Origin: Bugula neritina
Taxonomy: Eukaryota; Bryozoa; Gymnolaemata; Cheilostomatida; Bugulidae
Assembly: GCA_964035545.1 (NCBI GenBank)
Contig: OZ037767.1
Coordinates: 3,719,680 to 3,783,679 of the forward strand
DNA length: 64,000 nt
Direction: 5' to 3'
A model generated the notes under the pieces. It worked only from the letters and a program-made list of their open reading frames with translations, was not told where the DNA came from and did no database searches. The position numbers and the translations under genes are program-made. Below, in pieces: positions 44,601 through 64,000 of the stretch; positions within the stretch are counted from its first letter, which is position 1, and the number at the start of each line of letters is the position of its first letter.

Positions 44601-46755
44601 CAGCGACGGTGTCAGTAGGAGAACTGTGGCTTCTGGGATGAGGATATTTCTCCCGGAAATCCCTGGAGTTGGCAACGTTCGAACTCGGTGAGTGAGTGCT
44701 TAACTCATCTGTGTTTATAATAGAGTAGTTCAACTTGTCTATGGTTAGTGCTTATAATAATGTTTTTAAAAAGAACAAACTCGTACTTGATTTTCGTTTT
44801 ATTTATACATGCAGTGTGGGTCTTGAACTCTAAGAGGTTGTATAAAAAAATGTCAATAGTATCACAGGCTTCTCTTTGCTATGCTCAGTAATGTTAATTC
44901 TGCTATAGCATATACTGGTTAATAATGTATATCATGCTATAGCATGTACTGGTTAATAATGTATATCATGCTATAGCATATGCTTTTTTATAATGTATAT
45001 CATGCTATAGCATATACTGGTTAGCAATCAATGTGAATCGTGTCACTACATTTACAGGTAACAAAACGTGTATGCATCTAAGCTACTTTAAAGTACTAAT
45101 AGTTATTAATCTCAGAGTTGAGTTATAGGATACTGCAAGTATATTCACTTTCATTAAACTAGAATATAAAAACTGTTTTTATAAGCAGTGTATCTTTTGG
45201 AATAGCTTAGATTCTAAAATACAAGATTACTGGTCACCTTTGTTATTTTCTAAAATAGTCCCCTACACAGTCCCTAGGTTTATAAATATTATAGTAATAA
45301 ATCACCTCTTATACCAACAGTCCAATAGGAGCCAGCAACACGTGTATTGAGTTCCATGTGTTCCAGGTACCCCATATTTCCTGTACACCAAGAAGGCTCC
45401 GCCTACTATAAGGAGTTTTCTGCCCTCAAAGACCTAGTTCGTGTGGGAGCTAAATACGCGCACTTGTACGACCAGCCTCTCGGGGGTCTTAGTACTGACA
45501 CCCCAGCAGGAAGTGAGGTATAATGCTATAGAACTCGTTTTCTTGGTGATTTGATTGGTCCTTATTTGTGGAAACAGGTCAGACATGTGTGGCCTTGATT
45601 TTAGATAATATCATATTGGAACATCTAAATTCAGGCTGATTGAAAATGTGTATCCCTCTACGGTTGGTGTTTCACCCACATCAAGCACCAGTACACACTG
45701 TATATGTTACCAGGTGTTCACATTCGCAATGAGACAAGCAGTTGGTAAAGGTCCTCACGTACACACGTTCAAGCTCACAGGAAACCAGATCTTAGCTCTA
45801 AGGAAGGGGGCTGCATACCCCGGCTATACCATCCAGCTGGAGTCTAGTACTGCTGCCTCTCACTCCCACACTCTAGTTGTCTGGATGAAACCTCGTATGT
45901 CATTTCCTGTTCTCATTTATTCCTTCTGTTTCGTGTTTAACCTTTGAACTTGTAGTTTGTTTAATTATTTGAGATCAGTCATGAACATATGAAATGCTCT
46001 TGACTGTTGATACACTACTATTCATTGTGGGAACTTACACCATGCACACAGGGCTTCAATGTATTTGGCTAGTAATACTAACATTCAGGTTGTAGATAGA
46101 ATGTTGGTGTATTTGAAGTGTTTTTAACATAATATTGTTATTGCCTAACATGGTTTTGCATCACTTACCTTTCTCCATAAAATTTTGTTGTGAAGAACAA
46201 CTTTGTCTAAAAGAATCGCCTTAGTGTCTTTGTTGAAAATGAGCATTGTTGGTGGTGGTGCCCTTAGCACATCTGCTATTAGGTTTCGTTAGACCTTAAG
46301 AATTCTGTAGCATTTTGGTGATTCAGCATTTTAACAATTGCACCATACATGTGTAGCTTTAGACTTTAGTTAATGTGTAAATTTAGTGTCAAGTTTTGCA
46401 TTATAAAAATTAATATAGGAAAAAAATCGTTTAAAGTTTTAATCGATCTCAAGTTGGAATAAATATATAAATATGGAAAATAATGTAACAAATGCTACAC
46501 ATGGTACAGCATGCTTTAAAACCCAATAAAGGATTCAAAATATAAGCCTAGAATTTTCAGTTATCCATATCTTTTTTTTACTATTGTGCCACTGTTTGAG
46601 AATATACAGTATACAACTACTAACCTTTGCTTGTGGTTGTAGATAGCTCTGGTGTGTACATAAGAACCTGTGATGGCAGAACCAACACCTGTAGAGATGG
46701 TCACCCCTTCAGCACTGACTGCCTGGACTGCCCATCTGGGCTGCTCGACCCGTAA
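37400..46755 (+). CDS. Large secreted protein of unrecognised family (14 coding exons)
   Basis: Exons: 37400-37535, 38117-38272, 38784-38977, 40355-40462, 40984-41094, 41645-41811, 42225-42415, 43059-43164, 43529-43643, 44037-44244, 44495-44687, 45367-45517, 45714-45894, 46643-46755; 709 residues, frame maintained at every junction. The N-terminus has a signal peptide ([17 protein letters not shown], then DG). No other membrane helix is evident, so the protein is probably extracellular. His-containing motifs recur: HNHANN, DRHSIEA, GPHVHTF and SHSHTL, the last two in a C-terminal part that might form a beta-sandwich. The C-terminus is Cys-rich (about five Cys in the last 30 residues: CDGRTNTC, then DCLDC). 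I do not recognise a characterised family. Metal binding through His pairs is speculation. Several introns carry tandem repeats at the donor. Confidence 0.85.
38542..38616. repeat. (TA)n microsatellite
   Basis: About 75 nt of TA with one TACATA interruption, in intron 2 of the secreted-protein gene, followed by degenerate TATATCTA words. Confidence 0.88.
38975..39060 (+). repeat. 37-bp tandem repeat beginning at donor of secreted-protein exon 3
   Basis: The exon 3 junction AGT/GTAAGTTC is repeated: GTAAGTTCTACTGTATGTCA begins at 38978 and 39015, and GTAAGTTCTA again at 39052, with extra AGTGTAAGTTAA words at about 39002 and 39039. Thus five GTAAGT donor-like sites occur in 80 nt. Confidence 0.88.
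39190..39356. repeat. 20-bp minisatellite
   Basis: Units of ACATGCTGGCAAGTGTTGAC, three near-perfect and several diverged, in intron 3 of the secreted-protein gene. More GC-rich than its surroundings. Confidence 0.82.
40463..40657 (+). repeat. About 30-bp repeat beginning at donor of secreted-protein exon 4
   Basis: From the donor AAG/GTAAGT onward, words like GTGTAAGTACATTAATTGTT followed by AGTACATCAA recur about six times with variation. Most units keep a GTAAGT donor-like core. Confidence 0.78.
41095..41490 (+). repeat. T-rich degenerate tandem repeat from donor of secreted-protein exon 5
   Basis: The intron starts GTATTTAGTTTTATCAATAA and continues for about 400 nt as variants of TTTTATTATTTATATTCT. 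The lack of stops creates spurious open frames here. Confidence 0.7.
41826..41935 (+). repeat. 'actactttctgc' tandem repeat near donor of secreted-protein exon 6
   Basis: Beginning about 15 nt after the donor, CTTTCTGCACTA-type words repeat with a higher-order unit that includes GCACTAGCCACTACTTTCTG. The array is pyrimidine-rich. Confidence 0.75.
44905..45030. repeat. About 40-bp minisatellite with ATGCTATAGCAT palindrome
   Basis: Four units of TGCTATAGCATATACTGGTT followed by AATAATGTATATCA, in the intron after exon 11 of the secreted-protein gene. Each unit centres on the palindrome TGCTATAGCA. This array does not touch a splice site. Confidence 0.85.
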
Positions 46756-48011
46756 CAATCGGCGTCATTCTTATGTCATGCATTTTTATTCCTTTTCTGC
46801 TTTATTTAATATTTTTTTTCTATTTTTTGATGTGTCTTTACATTCAAGTTTTTTTTCCTCAGCACTATCACATCTGTACACTGAATTTACAGTAGTGTGA
46901 CATTTCAAATTACCTACAGACCCCAAAACTCATTAAGTGCCAAAGACCCCAGTTTGAAATGTTACTCGCTGTATTTTCTAGTGAATTGTAATAACGATTG
47001 CTTAGACAGTCTGCTATAGTTGTAACAACACCTTTTTATGTGATTTTGCTGTGTAATGAAATTTGAATGGTTATATTTAATTACTTTTGCTTCTTTCTAA
47101 TAAATTACTTTGATATGCTTTGCAAATGAGTGTTTGCTTTCCAAACGACTACCCTGGCCATATTGAGTCACTAAAAATTCACTGAAATCTCTTATTTCAA
47201 AGGAAAAGCTGAGAGTTTGTTTTAAATCAGCATTGGAAAATAATTGAACCTATTTTTAATTCAAGTTGAGCCTCATGAAGGGGCGACTCCAAATTCACTT
47301 TATAATTTAGCTCAATATCACTGTTAATCTGATTTGCCAGTAATGTTACAACGGCACAAATGAAACATAGATAACAACTATGGTACACATATCAAGTTAT
47401 AATGCTCTTACTTAATGCTCATCAATGTCATTCTGCGATTAAGCTCTTTAACTATGGCTATAAATTAAAAAATCAATATATTATCCATAATGCTATGTAC
47501 ACCTGGTGCACGCAGTAATATAAATACAACATTATTTTCACATCTTATAATAATAATTATTATATACATTAACTTCGTGTAATAGTAATAACAGAATATA
47601 AAGTACTGTGCATGCATTTATTAGTACTATGACCAATTAAAAATATACATGTAAGTTGTAACTACTATCTCTTACAATTAACAGTTATTGTGTAGGACGT
47701 AGGTAATCATACGCAGACGTTATGTTTGTTATAAAGGAGTTGCTTTCTCTCTTCAATGTTGGACTCGGGATTATAGCAGAGTAAATTGCCAAAGAACTTT
47801 GATCTATGAAATGATATGGCCTTTCGATAGAACTAACGTCGCACCGCACAGTAGCCACCAAACCCCGCGAAAGTTTACACCATAAGTAATTTACTTTGTT
47901 ATTGTATCACGCTAAAATATTTAGTGAGATTTTATATGCAACTGAGTCTCTCAACTCATATTTTCTGTCAGTTTAATTTTTTTTAACAAAAACTAGTTTG
48001 CCCAAGATACG
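46756..48011. other. Spacer upstream of MCM5
   Basis: 3' flank of the secreted-protein gene followed by the MCM5 promoter region. A small GC-richer stretch near 47.83-47.87 kb may be close to the MCM5 transcription start. No gene seen. Confidence 0.4.
47099..47104 (+). terminator. Poly(A) signal of secreted-protein gene
   Basis: AATAAA about 345 nt after the stop codon. Confidence 0.5.
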
Positions 48012-56136
<8,125 letters not shown>

Positions 56137-56376
56137 CTCTAAGATCTAAGGCTAATCGGACCGAGATCTTGACTCTATGAGCCGGGCCATTGTGCTGTAG
56201 TATGTTGTTCATATTGTAGTAATGAACTCATCTTTAAAGATTGTTTCTTATTATTTGAATATTGTTTTCCAGAAGTTTTATGTAACTTCTGTCTGGTATA
56301 AATGCATTAAGAATCATTTTAATACCAATTCTTTTCCACATGTCATTTTTTCATATCTTTTTTATAGCTCTTATTG

Positions 56377-56382
56377 AATAAA
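56377..56382 (+). terminator. Poly(A) signal of MCM5
   Basis: AATAAA about 240 nt after the stop codon. Confidence 0.6.
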
Positions 56383-56762
56383 TGAATATATTTATAGATT
56401 AACTGGTTTTTCATTTGGTGTCCTGTAATTTTGATTCCAGAATTAAAGTTAGTCTTATGATGAGACTAACTGGTGACTGTGCTACTCTCTTATGACAAGT
56501 AATCGACTTCAGTTTACTTGTTATTAAAATAATAAAACAGGGAATCTGAAATAACTAGAATGTAAATCCACTTCTTTTCATGCCAAAAGTATGTACAACA
56601 GTTGAAAGTTTGAAAAAGCCAATTTAGATCATGTGACAGAATAAAACTGCCAACTTAATGTAGTAATTTAAATATTTTAAAAGTTAGCTGGTAAATTCTC
56701 ACCCCATAGTAAAGTCATTATAATCTATCAGCTACTTTCAGTATAGAAAACTAGTAATACAG

Positions 56763-56768
56763 TTTATT
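56763..56768 (-). terminator. Likely poly(A) signal of YPEL5
   Basis: AATAAA on the minus strand, about 290 nt beyond the YPEL5 stop. The MCM5 and YPEL5 3' ends are therefore about 0.4 kb apart. Confidence 0.5.
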
Positions 56769-57058
56769 GACTATGGTGGTGTTTAAAATTCAAGACCATA
56801 ATACATCAACTGAAGATTCCGCAAAGTATATGATATATAATATTTTACAAAAACAAACAAAACACACACTATTTCTAAAGTCCTCTCTTCAAACAAAACA
56901 GCTAAGCTATGGACAAATGAGATTTGCTGTTTGTATGGCTAGAATATATAGAGTTGAAAATGAGATAAATTGTAAAAAATATTATTGAAATAATACAGTC
57001 GCTTCTATCCTTCACGGCTATGACAATAATAGTCCATTATATGTTGGTTTTGTAGAAT

Positions 57059-58139
57059 TTATATATCTGTGATACCCATGACTTCCTTGACTAGTGCTCT
57101 TTCTAGTATAACTTTTCCTTCTTTATACCTGTTGAAATGAAGAAATAGCTGTGATTGCAACATGCTTACTAACTAACTAGTCTACTGACAAAATCAACTT
57201 TATAACTTGGGCATAATGGCTGAAACTTAACACGGATTCTAATTGTAAATCCACACGAACTATTACTTATAAATTATCTTAGCTTAGTAATAAAAAGACT
57301 AGAGCTACATGAACTTTTGGCAATCATTGCAAATGCCTATTTCTGACAGACAAAGCAAGTATTTTACATTGTTTCACCATTTGCAACTTTTTAATGAAAC
57401 AAGTGTAGTTTTGAAATAAACTAAAACTCTAATTAAATTTGATCTTCCAAGATGCGAATTGTATTGATGTATATATTTTAGGTTTACGGATTGTAAATCT
57501 GCCCAATTCAAGCCTAAAGTATTAGTTAGTTGACTGACTCAGTTCACCGATTCAGTATGATTCAATCCTACTGTGAGTTTTAGTCTGCCCAGTGCTACTA
57601 AACTTTCAATCCTATCAACTCATTAGCTGATCAATAATTTAAATATCCAGTAAGAACTACACACTACACAGTTAATCACATAAAAGCCGATTTACTGACC
57701 TTTGATTTTCTTCTACTGCAAACTCGTATATCCAGCCAAGTTTACATTGACAAGATTTGCAGAATGCATCTCGGACATAATGGCGTCCCGTTATCATTAT
57801 TCGATCATGAACCTCACTAAAGGTCAAGTTCACAACCTGCAACAAAATATCGCACCAAGTGATTGCTCAACTTGGCTGTTTAACTTTTTTCAATTTTATA
57901 TCAAAACTTTTTTCAAGTCTGCCATTATCTATAAGAAAGACTTGTACATTTGAATAATATTTTATTACACAGGTATTCGAATTGAAATGCATACTTACCT
58001 TGCTAAACAAATAAGCCCTTCCAGTGCCACCAGTAAACCTAGTAGAAATCAATTGAGTGCGATTAGTGAGAGCTGTTGAGCATGAGTTACAACAAAACAC
58101 ACGGTCCCCACCCATGTGTTCTAGGAAAAGTCGACCCAT
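57059..58139 (-). CDS. YPEL5: Yippee-like protein, YPEL5 type (3 coding exons)
   Basis: Minus-strand exons are 58139-57999, 57836-57700 and 57128-57059, giving 115 residues. Exon 1 encodes [20 protein letters not shown] and [20 protein letters not shown], the YPEL5-type N-terminus. Exon 2 continues [20 protein letters not shown] and [18 protein letters not shown]; exon 3 ends [15 protein letters not shown]. The Yippee zinc-binding Cys pairs (17/20 and 73/76), the GW-x-Y element and the K-x6-E tail are all present. YPEL5 proteins in other animals associate with the CTLH/GID E3 ligase and with centrosome or spindle structures. The sequence before the ATG (TTTTGTCTAG/GTTAGG) looks like an acceptor, implying an upstream untranslated exon. 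Convergent with MCM5. Confidence 0.95.
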
Positions 58140-59611
58140 CCTAACCTAGACAAAAAAAAAAATGCTTTCAAAGTTCAAGGTATCTGTTCTATCACTAACC
58201 AAACTGGTGTTATATAAACAGCCATTTAGGTGGATCTCTATAAGCATAAACAACTTTTTATAACTTGACATAACTAATCTGTGAAAAGTAATAGGCATAA
58301 TTGTAACAATACTCCTAGTTGAGACCTCGACTGAAGGATCTCGGTATCAAATATTTTTATATAAACAGTAATAATTTTACTACATAAAATCAACATAAAT
58401 GATCTTTTCATTGCATGTTGTTAATTATACAATTACATTTAATTCTTATATGCCAGGTGTCACTATCACTATGAGATTCTGATTCGTTGGTCGTGCTGAT
58501 GCTCACAGTCGGTGATCCGATCAGTATCATTGATCGTCTGATGATTGCCCAGCTGTTACGTTAAATCTGTACAATTCTTTGGCTGCTGGCAAAAAGAAAC
58601 GTGCGGTTCTGATTACTGAAAAATAATTTAACTGGTAATAATACAAAAATCATAAAGGAGTGGTAATTTTTGCGAATTCTAGGTCGAAGAACTCTAACTC
58701 TGCAGCGTTCCGATTACATTGCCCAGGCGTTCAATTGTGACTTTTTGGAATCAGCTGTGTACAATAACAATGCAGAAAGGCGACAAACATGTTTCGTTAT
58801 TATCAGATTTATACCGATACCGTAAAAGCTTTATTAGCAAATAGCTCTTTACTATACTGGGAATTTACTACAACACGTGATAGTCATGTGATTAAGAGTA
58901 CTCTAATAAGACGATATTGTTTGAGGAAGCAACTCATATGCAACGAAGCTTATTCACGAGATAACAACTCTAGTAAAATTAGGACATGTATTTTATAACA
59001 GTTTGTTATGCAATCACATGCAACCGTGCAGTGTATTATGAACGTTTCGAGATTTATTTTGCAATGATTCAAAAATTATTAAATCATTAAAAAATTCTCC
59101 ATAAAATAATGACATTTAGTAGTAAAATGTATCAGATATATGCATGATGGTCAATTTAAATAAAGATATATAAGTGTATATTATATTGTATTATTTTCAG
59201 TTAAATTCTAGCAACAATTAGATATATGAGCCATGTAAATGAATTTTGTTTCACATTGATTTTTTTTATAAATTATTGAATATATGATGATAAAATTGAT
59301 AGCTGCATCCTGCAATATGAAATACAGTAAATTAAGTTGTATCTAAAGTTATTTCAATGATAAATAAATAAACACATATACCTACCTAAAATTTATAAAT
59401 AAATAATATAGTTAAAGCAAGTGTGGTTATAGAGACAAGCTCATTAAAACTACTACAATTTTTACATTGCTTATGTAATAGGTCTATAAAATTTAGCAAT
59501 TTTACTGGCTGCGAACAGCTATGCAGAACGAGAGCTAACAAATTTTAGATGATTTTAATGCACACTTGCTACACTACTGCAAAGATACATAATGTAGTGC
59601 TTCAACACATT

Positions 59612-59696
59612 TTTATATATTATATAGTATATATATAATATATATTATACAATAATATATTATATAGCATATAATATACAATATATATTATATATA

Positions 59697-59731
<35 letters not shown>

Positions 59732-59780
59732 ATATAAAAACCATATAAACCATATAAACCATATATAAACCATATAAAGA
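59612..59780. repeat. AT microsatellite followed by CATATAAAC tandem words
   Basis: About 120 nt of TA-rich sequence with interruptions, ending in a pure (TA)n run, then ACCATATAAACCATATAAAC-type repeats. Confidence 0.85.
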
Positions 59781-62053
59781 AAGTAATAGTGTCATAGGAA
59801 TATTTAAAATACATAAAACTGTATAGTATGAAATGCAAGAGAGGACACGTAGCCTATAATTATATCTCCTTCTTTGTATAAAAGGGTTCTGAGAAGAGGA
59901 CATGTGCCAATTTATGACCAGATTAATTTTGCTCCATAAATCTCTGTCAAAAGCAGTTGATTTATGGTTTGTGGCATAGAAAAACGTTACGATGGGTTGT
60001 TAGTTTGACCACCCATTAGCTAACCTGTTGAGCTGAAAGATCATTGGCTATCTTTGACATTCCAAACATATAGAGTGCTCACGTCCCAATCATTTCATTT
60101 GCTTCCAATGACTAAATTTAATTGCAATTTCAGTCAATACTTTATCAACATTAATATTACTATGCTATTTATTTTCTTTCATGTATCAAGTTAATTGCAT
60201 TCTTAAAGAAAATAATGCACTAGACTTGAATTAACTGGTATTGCATCTGTTTAAGCTCTTACCACAGTCAATATGTGTTTATTTTATGGTAAATCTGCTG
60301 AAAAATTCAAATATTTCTTTATTGGATTGTACAGACAAGGTTGTTTAACTCATAGACAAGTGTTCTACTTTTTATTTTCAAATTTAGGTGCAAGTTCTGC
60401 CCAAACACTGATAAGAAAATTAAAAACCAAGACTAATGAATTTTGGTGTGCAGTGAATAATGACCTTGCAGATCTTAAGTACTGGTGAACCAAGAAATAT
60501 ACTTTGTATGCAGTAGGTAATTTAATGAAGTATAACTAGTATAGTTGCCATTAGTAGTTCAAAATATAAGATATATAGTCTGGTAAACTAGACCTAATAA
60601 TATAAAGCAGGTAATTAAATATACATACCTCGGGTACAACCTATGTAGAATAGATGGACTGTGAGCAAGTGTATCAGCTTACTGAAATAGCAATAGTTTG
60701 GGTGCTCTGGGTAGTATTTTCCATAACTTTTTGGATTCTACAATGTATAACTATAAGTTACTATAACACTTTTTCTTATACAAGATGATTCCCTCTAAAC
60801 TTTCAATTCACCTTAAATATATTGTATTTTCCTATATTTCAAGTTATTTTAAACAACAAAATATTGTCAGCATAGACTTATCTCATGTGGCAGCATAACA
60901 TAAGTACAAGTTTCTACCTGATGCAATGTTAGCAATGCATATTAGAAATTCAACTGTATGGAAGTGTCAGCCAATATGCTTATTCTAGTATTACAATGTT
61001 CTGGAGAGATTGTAATGAGTGCAGCTGGCTACTATTTGTAATATCTACCATAATTATTGAAATCAATTTTAAAGACTTAAAAAAAACAATAATATCAGAA
61101 TGGCATATATTAATTGAAAATGTGTTAAATTGACGCATGCAATCATAAGGTGTCAACGACAATCTTTATTCCTGCCTTTTAAAAGACAGTAAAAGTTAAA
61201 AAAGTATGCAAAGGAGACACTCTTTTTTAACCTCGATGCAATGGCACTTCAAAAAGAAATTACAACAATTATCATATGAATTAAAATATAAGTTAGAATA
61301 AATTATTCTGGTTTTTGCTGGTGTAAGTATTTTGCTACACTACAAACCACAATACTACATCGTTGATACGCCCTAATCAATATAGACTATTATCAACGCC
61401 TGAACAAATCTCTTCTTTCATTAGGGTTAAGAATTTTTTCTTTAACTACTGTTTTGTTTTAAGAAAGACAACATGAATGAGCAGCTATTATTGCATAGAT
61501 TATAGAAAACTGCATTGTGTTCAAATCGATACGACATAAATGAGATATTGATCCTAGTCAGCATCTCAAAGCCTTGCACTAAACTAGAAGCCTAAGACAT
61601 AAATCCAATCCACTGGTCCAGAAAATTGACTTTATCCATTCAAACTTTTGCATAATAAAAGAACTCTAAACAAATTATCATTAAATAATTGTCTGAGATA
61701 ATTATTCGAACCGACAATGTTGTTTGACTGCTTCACTACGTTATTAATTGTTCATCATTGCTGAGTTATGCAAGCTTTTTAGACTAACTTCTTGTTATTC
61801 TAGCATCTATAGGTTTAAGCAGGTAAGTTTCAGTGCTATACAGTTACATATTTTTACAGGTGATTAAATTGCCAAATAACTTTTCTAAAAGAGTATCAAA
61901 TTTCAAAAGATTTCTAACTTATTATATTAACCCACTATAGCAGTCAATGGGTTATGACACTTCAGTAAATGAAGAAAAATGTGTTAATTATTTCGCTAAT
62001 AGGTTTCTTAGCTGTAAGTTTGATTTTAGCAGGCATCTGAATTCTAGATCCTA

Positions 62054-62055
<2 letters not shown>

Positions 62056-62086
<31 letters not shown>
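62056..62086. repeat. (TGC)n trinucleotide repeat
   Basis: Ten uninterrupted CTG/TGC triplets in a region with no supported gene. Confidence 0.92.
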
Positions 62087-62088
<2 letters not shown>

Positions 62089-62997
62089 TTTATGAGCACT
62101 ATAATAGTAAAATAAGTCGTTACATAATAGAGTGAAAAGAGTAAATACTGTGACAATCAGCTGTTGACACAAGCAATAGGAATGTCGCATACTAAAAGCA
62201 AGTTAATACTAAAAAGAAAGATTGTTATTTTGGTGTGTAATTCAGGATCAATATAATAATATATCAATTAGCACTTTATTCAATACGCTGCCGCCAATAT
62301 GTCTGACAGCATGAATATTCTGCTATATAATAAGCAGAGTTGCATATTTTACTTGACTTTATTAATGCCCAAGCATTTATATAAGTAACTTTAGCTAGAA
62401 ATTTCTTTTGTAACACTTTCTTAAATAATTGATTAGCGATATGGATTATATAATAATTATACAAACACTTAATTGTGTCAACTTTCATGTAAATATTGTA
62501 ATAAATGCTACTGTTACTTGGTCAAACCTTTCTCACCAACTTAATATATATGAACTTAATTGTTAGATTGGCACTAAAACATGTATATAATGTAAGATAC
62601 AGAATTCAGTTGTTTTAACCTTTCTATATTTTTGCTAGTATACTGTAATAACACATGTTAAATTATTAAAATATATTGTATTGTGATAACATAATATATT
62701 ACATGTTATCATATTGTGAGATAGCACTAGAAAAATATACTAACAGGAAGAGCTTGTGGTTTTCAGAAGTAGTGAGGGAATTATGTATAGTGTATGAGCC
62801 ATAATTATAATAGAGTCTGTCACTTTTAGCCCTTACAGTCTCATGCACCAATAATTTAAATATATAATATATATAACAAGGTACGTCAATATTATATTTT
62901 GTCATGACAGTTCAATAAATTTCAACATTATTCATTCTTCAAGACAACTATAGTAACAAAGGCACATGAGAAACAGTATTTGGTTTGTTTACAATAT

Positions 62998-63110
62998 TAT
63001 TACAATTATCATTATATTATTATTATTGTTATATTAATAATATAATAACATTATTATAATCATAATATTATTTTATCATGATATTATTATATTGTATAAT
63101 GGTTATAAAT
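62998..63110. repeat. ATT-rich low-complexity stretch
   Basis: Runs of ATTATTATTATTGTTA and TAATAATATAATAACATT, similar in flavour to the ATT/GAT-rich arrays but simpler. Confidence 0.6.
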
Positions 63111-63287
63111 TATAGTTTCAAATGCAAGATGGGCAATTTATGTTGTGATCATGAATAATTATTTGTACATTTTTATTAGCAACTAATATTTTAACAAGAA
63201 GTTATGCTCCCAATTGCTAGCAGTTTGAAGTTGTGAATATATTACATATAATGTCTTCTATCAAATTTCTAAAATCTGCAAATCGCT

Positions 63288-63412
63288 CACACACACACGC
63301 ACACACGCACACGCGCACACGCACACACGCACACACGCACACACGCACACACGCACACACGCACACACGCACACACGCACACACGCACACACGCACACAC
63401 GCACACACGCAC

Positions 63413-63450
<38 letters not shown>

Positions 63451-63460
63451 ACACACACAC
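63288..63460. repeat. Compound CA repeat with 8-bp higher-order unit
   Basis: CACACACG repeated every 8 nt about 14 times, ending in pure (CA)n with one TCA interruption. Alternating purine-pyrimidine sequence, prone to Z-DNA. It creates long spurious His-Thr and Val-Cys frames on both strands. Confidence 0.93.
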
Positions 63461-64000
63461 TGCATACGCACTGATGTCCACAAAACACGGTGTGGTGATA
63501 TAAAACAAATTATAACATTTTGAAATGCAATTGTTAAGCTAGCTATTGTTATCGGTGTACAAAATTAAACCATTGTGAAAATTGCATAGTCATAGTTAAT
63601 TCCACAACACTGCTTATATTTATTGATTTCCAGGTGTCGATTGTATGTAGATAAGAGAATGTCAAGATAACAAAATCAAACCTAAACTTATTAATAAACT
63701 ATTATTGTAACTATCAAGGGTGAAGCCTAATCTAGTGCAATGCGTGACTGCACCTTGGTCTCAGAATTTCAACTTCATCACTGCTCAGCAATCTTGCTAT
63801 GCATGGAATTTTCACGCATGCGCCTGGTAACCGTTTCATCACGTTCTTGCACTCACCTGTTGATTATGAATGATTGATCACTTTTTACGGCTCATTTTCC
63901 AACCGCTATTTATCAAACCAGAATCAAATGAGAATATCGAATATTCAAAGTTAGCTATACTTGCAGTCTAAAATAATTTATACAGCCTCTATTTGAAAAC

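Larger units (their letters stand above)
58140..64000. other. AT-rich region without supported genes
   Basis: The YPEL5 5' untranslated exon and promoter probably lie within 58.2-58.8 kb, where composition is less AT-rich. Beyond that I see only low-complexity AT sequence, microsatellites and short chance frames, such as 60273-60488, that lack any family signature. Confidence 0.45.

Noticed and set aside
60273-60488. 71-residue frame as a transposase fragment
   Set aside because: No recognisable motif; too short to support a call.
63217-63523. Long His-Thr or Val-Cys frames on both strands
   Set aside because: Translation of the CACACACG microsatellite.

Overview
This is animal nuclear DNA. 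Genes are split into many short exons with GT-AG introns, intergenic DNA is AT-rich, AATAAA signals follow stop codons, and microsatellites, minisatellites, tRNA-like SINE remnants and a small inverted-repeat DNA element are present. The gene set (sigma-class GSTs, an E(z)/EZH methyltransferase, RING proteins, MCM5, a Yippee-like protein) suits a bilaterian invertebrate. A lophotrochozoan such as a bryozoan or mollusc is my guess; the species is not determined.

Layout. 0.5-18.4 kb, + strand: four tandem sigma-class GST genes with matching exon architecture (93, 239 and 165/171 nt for the last three exons). The fourth has an extra 5' exon that looks like a mitochondrial presequence. 20.4-28.0 kb, +: an EZH H3K27 methyltransferase gene in 13 coding exons, with an inverted-repeat MITE in one intron. 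29.5-34.0 kb, -: two single-exon paralogues encoding an N-terminal C3HC4 RING, a long middle region and a C-terminal membrane segment. 34.0-37.4 kb: gene-poor, with coding-like relics and degenerate repeats. 37.4-46.8 kb, +: a 14-exon gene for a secreted protein of about 709 residues that I cannot place in a named family. 48.0-56.1 kb, +: MCM5 in 16 exons, 735 residues. 57.1-58.1 kb, -: a YPEL5-type Yippee protein in three coding exons, convergent with MCM5. 58.2-64 kb: no supported gene, AT-rich DNA and microsatellites.

The genes do not form one pathway. The GSTs are a local expansion, probably for detoxification or eicosanoid chemistry. EZH and MCM5 are chromatin and replication housekeeping genes. 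The RING pair and the secreted protein look lineage-specific.

The most unusual signal is structural. At many exon borders in at least four unrelated genes, a short-period tandem repeat (21-44 bp) starts at or next to the 5' splice site or ends at the 3' splice site, and in several cases the unit contains a copy of that splice junction. EZH exon 5, MCM5 exons 5, 7 and 14, and exon 3 of the secreted-protein gene are the clearest. This looks like recurrent tandem duplication seeded at splice sites, leaving ladders of decoy or alternative sites.

Exon borders were read by eye from GT/AG sites, reading-frame continuity and family conservation. Untranslated exons and transcription starts are mostly not resolved.
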